Shown here in pieces: positions 51,701 through 58,559 of a DNA stretch of 64,000 nucleotides. Every line of letters begins with the position of its first letter. Position 1 is the stretch's first letter. A model generated the notes under the pieces. That model searched no databases and had not been told where the DNA came from. It worked only from the letters and a program-made list of their open reading frames with translations. The translations under genes were made by a program, and so were the position numbers. The DNA is from Onthophagus taurus (lineage: Eukaryota > Arthropoda > Insecta > Coleoptera > Scarabaeidae): contig NC_091967.1 in NCBI RefSeq assembly GCF_036711975.1, forward strand, positions 62,001 to 126,000, written 5' to 3'.

Positions 51701-53452
51701 TGAGTCCCCATAAAATTTGATATGGTTGACAAATGTCCACCTGTAGCATAAAAACGTAGACATGTTAATAATTGGTCCATAGGGCTTAAGCTGTTATTTC
51801 TACAAAAAGAATCAATAATTAATTACATATTTATTATTTACATAATATTTTACGTACATGTCTGTAGGATATTCAAGCTTTTCTTCAATTAGTGGTAAAA
51901 TGTTTAAAACAGTATTCTTTGTTAAACGAAATCGTTGAAAAAATGTAAGGTTATCCAAATCTTCAAAATGATTGCGCCGTAGATATATCCGTTTAGGAAA
52001 TCCATAATCAACAATCTCTAATATTTCTGCATCATTTCCAAACATATCTTCATCGTCGTCAAAAATATCCATGTTTTCACAATTTTCACGTCACACAATG
52101 ACAAATAATTTTTTTCACGTAATTTAAAGCTACGCTTAACCGGTAAACTCCGAACATTGAACGCTTAAATTAAGCTGAGAATAAGCGTAGCTTAAACAAC
52201 GGTGCAAACCGATTTCAAAATTTAAGGAAAGCTTAGCGTAAAGCGACGCTTAACTATTGCGGTGCAAACGGGCATTAGTGTTTTATATCCTTTAGTTAAG
52301 TGTTTAAATAAGTTAGGGCCAGTTTTACCACCTCTTCATAAGTTTATCCGATAGATAAATTGGCGCTCTTAAATGAGAGCAATATATATTATATTTAAAA
52401 TTATGAATTTTATCTTGGAAAAACTATAAATTCATATTTTTTTGCATTTCTTCGTAAAATGTACTTGACCTCTTCAAAATAAAGTATTGGTATAAACCGG
52501 TATAAAAATACCTATATTTAAATTTCGCGCTTTAACCTAATTAGTTCCCTCACAATCCCCATGGGAGCGCTGAATGTACCAGAAAATAGTAGGGAGAATA
52601 AATTTTTCTATGGTCGCAGTGAGGTGTCCACCTAATAAAGTAGTAATAAATCTCAGCAAATATTCAATATAAACGTGGCTTAAGATGGATTAATTATTTT
52701 TTGTGACTAAAACTGATTTAAATTCACTTCAAAACCCTTTTTTAATAATTCAAATATTATAACCTTCATATTTCATTCTAAATACCGATAACGTTTGATT
52801 TCTTTTTTTGAATTTAAAAGTAAGTAAAAAGGTAAAAAAATAAAAATCTCATGCTGGGGGGATTTTTGTATCAAATCGAACTGAAAACCGAGGGAATCGG
52901 CGGCGAACGGGAATTGTCAGGACTCGGAGAGGACCGACGACGACGAGGATCCCGCTACGAAAACACCCGCTCCATTTCCTAAACTAACTAAACTGCTTTA
53001 CTCTCGGCCGTGTTATTTATCCTGCGGGAAACCCCTGTCCCCAAGAACCCCATCCCCCTTTAACCGCCGATTGAACGGGAAACCCAACAACGTCTCTTTT
53101 ACTACTCCACGTTTCCGAAACGACAGAGATAATATTTAAACGTCCCGTCGTCGTCTTCGAGTTTCGGCTCTAACTTTTTCATGTCTTTTATTTAATAATA
53201 AAATCGAAAATGTTAATTATAAAAAATATTTATTTATGAAAAATGTTTGTTTTTTTGTCGTAGGTTTGGTTTAAAAATAGAAGAGCAAAGTGGAGGAAAC
53301 AAAAACGTGAAGAACAAGAACGGTTGAGAAAATTACAAGAAGACGACGTTTGTAGGAACATTGTCGAACATCAACAGCAACAACAGCATCAACAGTCGGT
53401 TTCAACGTCGGTTTTTAGTGATGAAGATTCGTCGGATTTGGAGGTGGCATAA
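21359..53452 (+). CDS. gsc: Goosecoid homeodomain transcription factor, 3 exons over 32 kb
   Basis: Exons 21359-21746, 24888-25153 and 53264-53452; 280 aa. Goosecoid is a paired-like, K50 homeodomain repressor used in head and foregut patterning. An eh1-type repressor motif FTIDSIL lies at residues 65-71 within [15 protein letters not shown]. The homeodomain is about 173-232: it begins [12 protein letters not shown], contains [15 protein letters not shown], and has Lys222 at homeodomain position 50, giving TAATCC-type specificity. A second intron splits the homeodomain between codons for Glu218 and Val219. His- and Ala-rich runs precede it, a Gln-rich run follows it. The Met at 21359 starts MVETS, like other insect Goosecoid proteins. 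Intron 2 is 28.1 kb and full of transposons, whereas neighbouring genes have ~55-bp introns. Confidence 0.95.
22205..22604. mobile_element. Palindromic insertion with a 12-bp target duplication
   Basis: ATAAAATTCCCG occurs at 22205-22216 and 22593-22604 and brackets 376 bp. Inside, ATAATAATA is followed by a long imperfect inverted repeat: GTTTCGAAACAAATGTTT near 22290 and its inverse AAACATTTGTTTCGAAAC near 22455, with further matching flanks. The direct repeat length is like that of LINE/SINE insertions, but the inverted arms suggest a MITE. No coding region. Confidence 0.65.
24464..24487. repeat. GC-rich 24-bp palindrome in goosecoid intron 1
   Basis: GGGGTCCGCTCCGGAGCGGT followed by CCCC reads the same on both strands except at the two T positions. 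It lies in a GC-rich block (about 24450-24545) 400 bp before exon 2. It could be a regulatory or hairpin site. Confidence 0.6.
24888..25153 (+). CDS. gsc: goosecoid exon 2 (homeodomain, N-terminal part)
   Basis: Codes for residues 130-218: [18 protein letters not shown], six His, [10 protein letters not shown] and helices 1-2 of the homeodomain through VDLKEERVE. It ends at the donor GAG|GTAAGT, phase 0. The intron falls inside the recognition-helix region, a common position in paired-like homeobox genes. Confidence 0.93.
25302..27685. mobile_element. Foldback-type repeat that surrounds MITE copy A
   Basis: The sequence around CATCTACGTTTCTGCAATTTAG (25301) and GTATTTTCAAGATGGTGGCC is inverted at 27575-27665 (GGCCACCATCTTGAAAATAC, then CTAAATTTCAGAAACGGAGATG). 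Arms are about 80-90 bp. The right end reaches a TACAGTGTCCACCG-type terminus near 27683; the left end is less clear. The CGATGGCCATCTTGAAAATA stretch near 41850 is a fragment of the same family. Confidence 0.6.
25807..27209. mobile_element. 1.4-kb foldback MITE, copy A
   Basis: From CAGGGTGGTTCAAATTCGAT (25809) to its inverse ending at 27207, flanked by TA on both sides. Its length is 1399 bp. Long inverted arms pair most of the element with itself; no transposase frame exists. Same family as the copies at 37663, 42451 and 54400. Confidence 0.85.
27686..29310. other. goosecoid intron 2, stretch without a recognised gene
   Basis: Ordinary AT-rich intron sequence; the open frames here have no recognisable domain. 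Two fragments of the CGCCTCG-type MITE (see 49100) occur at about 29225. Confidence 0.4.
29471..29695 (-). pseudogene. LINE C-terminal zinc-knuckle fragment
   Basis: Contains [19 protein letters not shown] and [10 protein letters not shown], the CCHC-type knuckle (CX2CX8HX4C) at the C-terminus of I/Jockey/R1-type LINE polyproteins. It is out of frame with the RNase H segment upstream, so the element is dead. Confidence 0.7.
30000..30308 (-). pseudogene. LINE RNase H domain fragment
   Basis: [19 protein letters not shown] carries the first RNase H Asp, [12 protein letters not shown] the Glu, and INIFTDS the second Asp. The frame shifts soon after. Part of the minus-strand LINE that is split by the insertion at 30353-35266. 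Confidence 0.8.
30710..30958 (-). pseudogene. C-terminal frame of the DUF7869-like gene, copy 1
   Basis: 82 aa, beginning [17 protein letters not shown] and with [20 protein letters not shown]. It is offset by one frame from the preceding segment, exactly as in copy 2 (44637-44885), which differs at only two residues. Confidence 0.6.
31085..32571. mobile_element. piggyBac-like non-autonomous element with internal tandem repeats
   Basis: CCCTTTGTGTCCC (31089) is inverted at the right end (GGGACACAAAGGG, to 32567); TTAA flanks both sides (31085-31088, 32568-32571), the piggyBac signature. Copy 2 of the host element gives the empty site with a single TTAA. The interior is about six units of a ~185-bp repeat between about 31230 and 32300, with no transposase. 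Confidence 0.85.
31228..32305. repeat. Tandem repeat, ~185-bp unit, inside the piggyBac-like element
   Basis: About six units share GTCAAAAAAGATGCTAATTT, TTCCTGGAAGCCGTATTTAT and CTCTTTAAAATGATGTATAA. The last three are the most alike, so expansion was probably recent at that end. Confidence 0.85.
32649..33182 (-). pseudogene. DUF7869-like core frame, copy 1
   Basis: 177 aa, nearly identical to copy 2 (43860-44429) but lacking about 12 residues (a 36-nt deletion around residue 79). Motifs [32 protein letters not shown] and [19 protein letters not shown] are kept. It ends in the same frameshift as copy 2. Confidence 0.65.
33641..34432 (+). CDS. Harbinger (HARBI1-like) transposase, C-terminally short
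   Basis: 263 aa from the Met at 33641 ([14 protein letters not shown]). An HTH region includes [23 protein letters not shown] residues: Asp in [10 protein letters not shown], Asp in [12 protein letters not shown], Glu in [27 protein letters not shown] is also typical. The frame stops right after FPILKYKF, while the other Harbinger in this window has about 75 more residues there, so this copy is probably truncated and inactive. No convincing 3' splice continuation was found. Confidence 0.85.
   Translation: MAEFINLRAEKHYKVRRGADNRDFKSLYRFEEENLHYIATHFMGENNERRGGALSSDLKIKIFLRYMANPGFQTGVAEELGIHQSTVSKTITFVINKILEKAPLWIKFPSTLNQVNEAQERWQETFQFPCAIGVIDCTHVQILKPIHHGDEYINRKGLATLNVQATCNSKEIFTSVDASWPGSVHDARIWRNSETRLIMQQFPGAILLGDDGYGLEPWLMTPFRNPNNESERTYNRLFKKERVIIERCFGQLKRRFPILKYKF
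34506..34848 (-). CDS. Harbinger-associated second protein (Myb/SANT- or MADF-like), partial
   Basis: The exon starts with [14 protein letters not shown] and ends at a donor (CCTG|GTAAG). Visible: [17 protein letters not shown] and a basic region [20 protein letters not shown]/Harbinger elements usually carry a second, DNA-binding protein that partners the transposase. The continuation after the donor was not found. An upstream Met at 34878 is also in frame. Domain assignment is tentative. Confidence 0.5.
35403..37660. other. goosecoid intron 2, no gene recognised
   Basis: Holds a CT-rich stretch at about 36050-36290 and scattered GC-richer blocks, plus a copy of the CTAG-rich motif at about 37285-37350. 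No protein domain or RNA gene is evident; conserved regulatory DNA is possible. Confidence 0.35.
37661..39063. mobile_element. 1.4-kb foldback MITE, copy B
   Basis: From CAGAGTGGTTCAAATTCGAT (37663) to the inverse end at 39061, 1399 bp, with TA flanks. Near-identical to copy A over its full length, including non-coding frames that look like proteins on translation. Confidence 0.85.
39385..39899. mobile_element. Mariner-like deletion derivative with a transposase remnant
   Basis: CAGGGTGATTCTCAACCTAT (39387) is inverted at the right end (ATAGGTTGAGAATCACCCTG, to 39897), with TA on both sides. The interior holds only the C-terminal part of a DDE transposase. Confidence 0.85.
39473..39748 (+). 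pseudogene. C-terminal DDE_3/mariner-type transposase fragment
   Basis: [20 protein letters not shown] is the conserved PRSPDLNPLDF block around the last catalytic Asp of insect Tc1/mariner transposases, followed by [11 protein letters not shown]. The N-terminal HTH and the first catalytic residues are missing. The first Met lies inside the remnant and has no significance. Confidence 0.8.
39900..42448. other. goosecoid intron 2, no gene recognised
   Basis: Contains a 14-base poly-C run (about 40816-40829), a hairpin at 41024-41065, CTAG-rich motif copies near 40490-40540 and 41630-41720, and a fragment of the 27575-27665 repeat at about 41850-41895. No coding region is supported. Confidence 0.4.
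41024..41065. other. GC-rich hairpin
   Basis: GATCTGGCGACGT pairs with ACGTTGCCAGATC (one G-T pair); the loop contains CGCGTGACGCG, which can pair further. It lies in a GC-rich patch (41000-41100) of an AT-rich intron. Function unknown. Confidence 0.5.
42449..43375. mobile_element. 1.4-kb foldback MITE, copy C, truncated on the right
   Basis: Starts CAGGGTGGTTCAAATTCGAT (42451) and follows copies A and B to about 43375, where the match stops at CAGGAAACTGTAAAT; the right third is missing. Confidence 0.85.
43402..43539 (+). other. Short orphan reading frame
   Basis: Two stops precede the frame [20 protein letters not shown] and it continues to YYIHYLTD followed by a stop, about 44 residues. 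Composition looks protein-like, but no family is recognised. It sits between the broken MITE copy C and the next transposon, so it may be a fragment of an unknown element. Confidence 0.25.
43557..45251 (+). mobile_element. DNA transposon with DUF7869-like gene, copy 2 (uninterrupted)
   Basis: 43561-45247, 1687 bp. Left end GAGTTGTCTGGTTTCAATAT, right end inverse of GAGTTGTTTGGTTTCAAATA; both sides flanked by AATT (43557-43560, 45248-45251). The gene inside lacks its N-terminal part and is split by two frameshifts. It shows the empty sites for both elements nested in copy 1. Confidence 0.85.
43736..44885 (+). pseudogene. DUF7869-like, putative RNase-H-fold transposase gene, N-truncated, two frameshifts
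   Basis: The frame is open from about 43736 ([16 protein letters not shown], then [10 protein letters not shown]), before the Met at 43860; a possible acceptor TTTAG precedes it. Main frame to 44429: [67 protein letters not shown]. It then shifts to the frame 44380-44640 ([19 protein letters not shown]) and again to 44637-44885 ([19 protein letters not shown]). I recognise this pattern as the DUF7869-type family common in insect genomes. The two Asp and the late Glu could be a DDE set, which is inference. Copy 1 has both shifts too, so copies came from an already shifted or trans-mobilised master. Confidence 0.6.
45252..46800. other. goosecoid intron 2, no gene recognised
   Basis: AT-rich sequence with a GC-richer part at 45590-45850 and around 46440-46640. 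Frames have no recognisable domains. Confidence 0.35.
46850..48706. mobile_element. Mariner-like element with long inverted repeats, HTH-only (copy 2)
   Basis: CAGGGTGTCTCAGCGAGACC (46852) to the inverse end at 48704, TA flanks. Closely matches copy 1 (4098-6000) in arms and centre. Insertion into the repeat at 46803-48870 fixes the ends and the TA duplication. Confidence 0.87.
47557..47793 (+). CDS. HTH (DUF4817-like) fragment, copy 2
   Basis: 78 aa, differing from copy 1 at five positions (for example [20 protein letters not shown]). The frame is kept in both copies and ends at the same stop after RINHVLN. See copy 1 for the assignment. Confidence 0.5.
   Translation: MLVSLKPVKMDINNVNNVYTNEEIHNLFFVHEKCDKVLSRTCRMFNENYPHLFPMTKGKFRRIEANFLRFGRINHVLN
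48871..49996. other. goosecoid intron 2, mostly non-coding
   Basis: Contains the short MITE at 49100-49209 and a related fragment at about 49276. The frame at 49659-50012 (minus) runs into the Harbinger end and has no recognisable domain. Confidence 0.4.
49100..49209. mobile_element. 110-bp palindromic MITE (GTAGCGCCTCGG ends)
   Basis: TTGTAGCGCCTCGGC is inverted as GCCGAGGCACTACAA. Fragments of the same family lie at about 29225, 29311, 35382 and 49276. No coding capacity. Confidence 0.6.
50254..50775 (+). CDS. Harbinger Myb/SANT-like DNA-binding protein
   Basis: 173 aa from the Met at 50254 ([20 protein letters not shown]); an upstream in-frame Met at 50218 is also possible. The three-helix Myb/SANT-like region spans [33 protein letters not shown] and [15 protein letters not shown], followed by a basic coiled part and an acidic tail. 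Such proteins help Harbinger transposase enter the nucleus and bind element ends. Uninterrupted frame. Confidence 0.75.
   Translation: MDVEKKKRMRSLNYSCREKEVLLSIVSSYKNIIENRKTDCVSAEQKLSIWKVIADEFNSQSPNSCYRSVDSLKKYYENQKKILRKKVAEERKHIYTTGGGKQFTIIEPDDGLLLSLVNKKTLYGFQNEFDSDFIQNVEEHPIDPCLTENNNTEETTTTVIEDYMDGINEDLIN
50815..52072 (-). CDS. Harbinger (HARBI1-like) transposase, 4 exons, intact
   Basis: Exons on the minus strand: 52072-51858, 51799-51516, 51454-51257, 51203-50815; all GT/AG, phases join, 361 aa. The N-terminus is acidic ([17 protein letters not shown]); an HTH region contains [23 protein letters not shown]: Asp in [11 protein letters not shown], Asp in [14 protein letters not shown], Glu in [21 protein letters not shown] is also present. 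No stop or frameshift is seen, so it could be active or recently active. Confidence 0.9.
52278..53263. other. goosecoid intron 2, last part
   Basis: AT-rich, with a GC-richer segment at about 52880-53150. No gene or clear repeat. Ends at the acceptor TTGTCGTAG|G before exon 3. Confidence 0.4.
53264..53452 (+). CDS. gsc: goosecoid exon 3 (homeodomain helix 3 and C-terminus)
   Basis: Codes for residues 219-280 starting [19 protein letters not shown], completing the homeodomain (Lys at position 50, Asn at 51), then [10 protein letters not shown] and an acidic end [11 protein letters not shown]. Splicing to exon 2 is phase 0. Confidence 0.95.
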   Translation, partial: VWFKNRRAKWRKQKREEQERLRKLQEDDVCRNIVEHQQQQQHQQSVSTSVFSDEDSSDLEVA

Positions 53453-53692
53453 GATAATAATTAAAGGGATATGTTAACCATCTAATTAATTAAATAATTT
53501 TTCTATTAATTTCCAAAAAGAAAATGATGAAGATACGTTTTCTAGTCACTACTTGTATTATGTATTATTATTTAAAAGAATTACTACAATTATTTTTCTT
53601 AACAGATACTATTCATAATTACGCTTAAAAACATGAATTTAAAATTAAATGTTAGCGAAGAAAAATGAAATGACGATGGTTACAACTTTGTA

Positions 53693-53698
53693 AATAAA
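53693..53698 (+). promoter_or_regulatory. Possible poly(A) signal of goosecoid
   Basis: AATAAA 240 bp after the stop; a second AATAAA at 53822-53827 is an alternative. Confidence 0.4.
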
Positions 53699-53827
53699 TT
53701 AATGATTTTAAGCAATTGTAAACGAAGACTTAAAATGATCGCTTGTAAATTTGATGTACGTAAAATTTGAATTTTAATTAAATAATTCAGTTAGCAAAAT
53801 AATGTTGTTTTATTTTTTATTAATAAA

Positions 53828-54397
53828 AGGCTGTAATTAAAAAATGAAAAACTTTTTTCTAAATTGTCGATATCGTTTAATAAAATTTGTCACAAATACC
53901 GTAGAAAATTGTTTCTCTCATCGAACGATTTTAACAATTCATTCGATGCGATAAAATGCACCGACAACACAGAAAAAAAATCGCGCGCTTGGTATGCACC
54001 GGTTTGCAAATTAACTTTTGATTCGCAACGCGCGCGGCTTTCATGGGGTGGGCTTCGGGGTTCCGCCAATCGAAACCGAAACGACCGCGTCGTTCGTCGG
54101 CTCGTAAATTAATTTTCGTACCCTGCCGGACGAAAACGTCGACAAAAATTATTCACTCGCTATTTACCAACAAAATTATAAGCGCTCGATGCCCCAACAG
54201 CACCACGAGTTCGAACAAACCGGCTGGAAATTCGCATTCATTCAATTAAAATAAACATTTTGTTATTAATACCTCGATAATTACATTGTACCTATTTTAC
54301 AATTCACTATCAAAAAATTATTTCGATAATCACAGCAATACATATCTTTGTCAATGACGTCCAACAATTAACATTGTAGTTTACTCCAGAAAATCAG
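53828..54397. other. Intergenic, no gene recognised
   Basis: Has GC-richer parts (about 53980-54140). The frames here have no recognisable domain. Confidence 0.35.
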
Positions 54398-57275
54398 TAC
54401 AGGGTGGTTCAAATTCGATGTCCGAATAGGCTATCATGTCATGATCTCGTTTTTCGAGAAACTGCTAATGCCAAAAACCTCAAAGCGCTATCGTCTTTTG
54501 TTTTTCCCCTAGAGGCCAAAATTGAAAATATCGTAAAACCAGCAAGTGCAATTATCTTGGTTATTATTATAGGTAGAGTATTATAACTAGGGCACGGAAC
54601 TTTTGTAACAAAACGACACGATTTCCCCCCTCCACTCGTTCTCAGCAGAAAGTTTCATACAAAAGTTGTTCTAAATTAAATTCTAAAACAATTTTTTCAA
54701 TAAAAAATATATATATAAACATTTTTTTGAGGTTATGTTCTTAATTATTGATCAAATCAAAAATTTTTATTAACAGTATTTGTTTAGAATTACTTTTGGA
54801 ACAGTGTTCGTTAATAAAATTTTTTGGAAACTTAAAATTTTAATTTCCCTCTGAATAGTATGCTATCAAAAGTATTATCTCAATAATTATTGTTTTTATC
54901 AAAAAATGTTTTAAATAAAATTTGTTTCAATTTCGATTTTGAATCAATTATCTTAATAAAAAAATTTTATATCTCTATTAATTAAGCGTCTAAGTGTAAT
55001 TATGTATAAAAATTCAAAAATTATTATTTTGAGGTTATCTCCTTAATTATTAATTAAATCAAAAAATGTTGTTAACAATATTTGTTAAGAATTGCATCAG
55101 GAACAGTGTTTGTTAAAACAATTTTTTTCTAACTTGAAATTTTCATTTCCCACTGAACAGTATGCTACAAAAATTAATATTTTTGAGGTTATATCCTTAT
55201 AGTTGATTTAATCAAAAAGTTTTGTTAACAAAATTTGTTTAGAATTACTTCAGAAACAGTGTTTGTTAATACAATTTTTTGCAAACTTAAAAATTTTAAT
55301 TTCCCTCTGAATAGTATGCTATCAAAAGTATTATCTCAATAATTATTGTTTTTATCAAAAAATGTTTTAAATAAAATTTGTTTCAATTTCGATTTTGAAT
55401 CAATTATCTTAATAAAAAAAATTTACTTCTCTATTAATTAAGCATCTAAGTGTAATTATGTATAAAAGAGAAAAAATTTTTATTTTGAGGTTATCTCTTT
55501 AATTATTGATTAGGTCAAAAAGAATTGTTGACAAAGTTTGTTTAGAATTGTTTCAGGAATAATTTTTGTTAACACAATTTTTTTCTAACTTGAAATTTTA
55601 ATTTCCCACTGAACAGTATGCTACAAAAATTAATATTTTTGAGGTTATATCCTTATCGTTGATTTAATCAAAAAGTTTTGTTAACAAAATTTGTTTAGAA
55701 TTACTTCAGAAACAGTGTTTGTTAATACAATTTTTTGCTAACTTGAAATTTTAATTTCCCTCTGAATAGTATGCTATCAAAATTAATTATCTCAATAATT
55801 ATTATTTTTATCAAAAAATGTTTTAAATAAAATTTGTTTCAATTTCGATTTTGAATCAATTATCTTAATAACAAAATTTTACATCTCTATTAATTAAGCA
55901 TCTAAGTGTAATTATGTATAAAAGTGGAAAAATTATTATTTTGAGGTTATCTCTTTAATTATTGATTAGGTCAAAAAAAATTGTTGACAAAGTTTGTTTA
56001 GAATTGTTTCAGGAACAATTTTTGTTAACACAATTTTTTTCTAACTTGAAATTTTAATTTCCCACTGAACAGTATGCTGTTCCTTTAATCAGAACGAGTG
56101 GAGGGGGGAAATCGTATCGTTTTGTTACAAAAGTTCCGTGCCCTAATTATAACTAAGACATTATATGGACACATTTTTGCAGGGAATTTTATAACGTACT
56201 CAAAAAAATTTTTCGGTTTTAGATTTTGAGATATTATGACAATTTTCGTTTTTTTTAATGGAAACAATCACTGATTATTCGTTTATTAAATTCGTTATTT
56301 TTTTCTGATTACAAAAATATGGGGTTAGATAGGTCTATTTCTTATTGTTTTAAAATAAAGCTAAAAATAACCTTTTTTTTAGTGTCGTCAAAGAAAGTTA
56401 ATTTACAGTTTCCTGTAAATTGGGGCACTATAACTAAAAATTATTCTACTAAAAATTTATTTAAAATATATTTTATTTTCTAATAATGTAACATTCTAAC
56501 ATGTTAAACTTTTCGTAATACATCTTAAAAAACAGGATTTTTAATTTGACACTTCTTTTGTATACAAACAAATGTTGCTATGTTTATTTGAATTCAAAAG
56601 AAAATATATGAGCGCCATCTATCAATAATTTATTAAGTCATTTAATAATAATATTAAAAATTAATAAAAATTTGAAATAATGTAATCTATTCCAACTTTT
56701 GTGTAAAACAAATATAAATTAAATAATTCAACAAATGTATTTGTTTCAAATATCAGAAATATGTTTTTTTAATTATTAGTTATAATTTACAGGAAACTGT
56801 AAATTTAATTTTTTTGACAACACTAAAAAAAAGTTTATTTTTAGCTTTATTCTAAAACAATAAGAAATAGACCTGTAGAACCCTATATTTTTGTAATCAG
56901 AAAAAAATAACGAATTTAATAAGCGAATAAGCAGTAGTTTCCATTTAAAAAAACGAAAATTGTCATGATATTTCAAAATCTAAAACCGAATAACTTTTTT
57001 TAACTACGTCATCAAATTCTCTGTAAAAAAGTGTCCATATAATGTCTTAGTTATAATACTCCACCTATAATAATAACCAAGATAATTGCATTTGCTGGTT
57101 TTACGATATTTTCAATTTTGGCCTCTAGGAGAAAAACAAAAGACGATAGCGCTTTGAGGTTTTTGGCATTAGCAGTTTCTCGAAAAACGAGATCATGACA
57201 TGCAAGCTACTTTTTTTCTAACTCTTATAGTTTTCGAAATAGCCTATTCGGACATCGAATTTGAACCACCCTGTA
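54398..57275. mobile_element. 1.4-kb foldback MITE, copy D, split by a Mutator-like insertion
   Basis: CAGGGTGGTTCAAATTCGAT (54400) to the inverse end at 57273; TA at both flanks. The left part to 54589 and the right part from 56144 match copies A-C, with about a 50-bp internal deletion in the left arm. Confidence 0.85.
54590..56143. mobile_element. Mutator-like non-autonomous element with internal repeats
   Basis: About 50-bp inverted ends, GGGCACGGAACTTTTGTAAC and its inverse; they are perfect over most of that length. Flanking ATTATAACTA appears on both sides (54580-54589 and 56146-56155), consistent with the 9-11-bp duplications of MULEs. The interior holds three units of a ~460-bp repeat (ATAGTATGCTATCAAAAGTA near 54857, 55315 and 55770). 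No transposase. Confidence 0.75.
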
Positions 57276-58550
57276 CATGTATAGATGAATATAACAGAAA
57301 TAGAATAGAAACTAGCAGAGTATGTTGCAGTTACTTCTAGATAGTTAGTTCTAGTGTTAGTTCTAATTGTTATTCATTCCGCGCAAACTGAGTGCAAATG
57401 TGTTAATAATAAGCTCAAAAAAGAAATATTTAGAAAACTAGAACATGAAATATAACGTAAACGAATTGAAAATTGTTCCGCACGATGTTCAGGGGGATGG
57501 GTACATCGAGAATGGAAAAAAATGGAAAATGTAACGTTCCGCATAAAATAGGAACGAATGGAAATAAAATCGCGAAATTTCAAAAAAAAAAAAATTGGAA
57601 CCGAGCTGTTCGTCTACTAAAAGTGACCTGAACGTTGTGCGACGATAAACACGGGACGCAATGAAAATATATCAAAATACGAACCGTTCGAGCACGAAAA
57701 TATGAAATTTTTGGAGTACGCATCAAGTTACGTTTGTGCCCTCTACCATATAGGGTATTTCCTATTTCTTTTTCGCGCGTGTACACCACACGCTCGAAAC
57801 GCGAAATTGAAATTTTAAATTGAACTTTTCTACAAAATGTTTTCTACAACGACATGCTTTTTTAATAGTGACTCGATAAGTTATCAATAATATAAAACGT
57901 TTTCCGTTCAATTTCGAATAACAAAAAAAATTAACTCAAGTTTTATTGATGATTTTCAAATATTTCTTGATATGATTAAAATAAAAAAGGTTAAAGTTAT
58001 TTTTCGGCTAAAAGGGCTAGCAAATGGGTCTTTATACTCTTTTATAAGAGGAAAGTATCGGTGTCGATGATCGCTATCGAAGCAGCTGAAATGTTTCCCT
58101 CGACGGATACTCGTATTAAGTACTATCTATCACTAACCAAAGTACTTCTACTACATAGTGTATTGTACGTTTTGAGAATGTGACACGACACTCCATTAAT
58201 TTCCACTATGAAAATAAATGGAGAGGGGAATCTGTTTCTCACTTAATAAAGTGTTGGGTATCAATCCTTCACAAAGTAAAATAATAACATTAAAAAATAT
58301 CGAAACAACACTAATTATTAACAATAATTATATTATACTTGCTTAAAGAGTCACTAAGAAAATATAAGGGGGACCGAAAAGTAATCAATTCATTGTGTAC
58401 TACAAGACAGGTTTGTTCTAATTTTAGTTGTTATTTAGCACGAGGTGGTTGTACATTTTTATTGAACTAAACCAGAACTAACATTAGCACTATCACTCAC
58501 GCCGTGTGTGTAAAAAAACACGTAATAAAAAAAATATGGTGATAAGGGCC
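57276..58550. other. Intergenic, no gene recognised
   Basis: A CTAG-rich motif copy at about 57335-57370 and another at about 58470-58495. Frames on the minus strand (57374-57789) have no domain. Confidence 0.35.
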
Positions 58551-58559
58551 ACTTTATCA

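Larger units (their letters stand above)
49997..52277. mobile_element. PIF/Harbinger element, complete-looking
   Basis: TGCCCGTTTGCACCG (50000) and CGGTGCAAACGGGCA (to 52274), flanked by TTA (49997-49999, 52275-52277), the classic Harbinger target. Subterminal motifs rich in TAAGCTT/AAGCTTAA and GCTTAAC lie inside both ends. It has two divergent-role genes: a Myb/SANT-like frame (+) and a four-exon transposase (-), convergent. Confidence 0.95.

Noticed and set aside
57374-57789. Two adjoining minus-strand frames
   Set aside because: No domains, unusual composition, no splice or start context.
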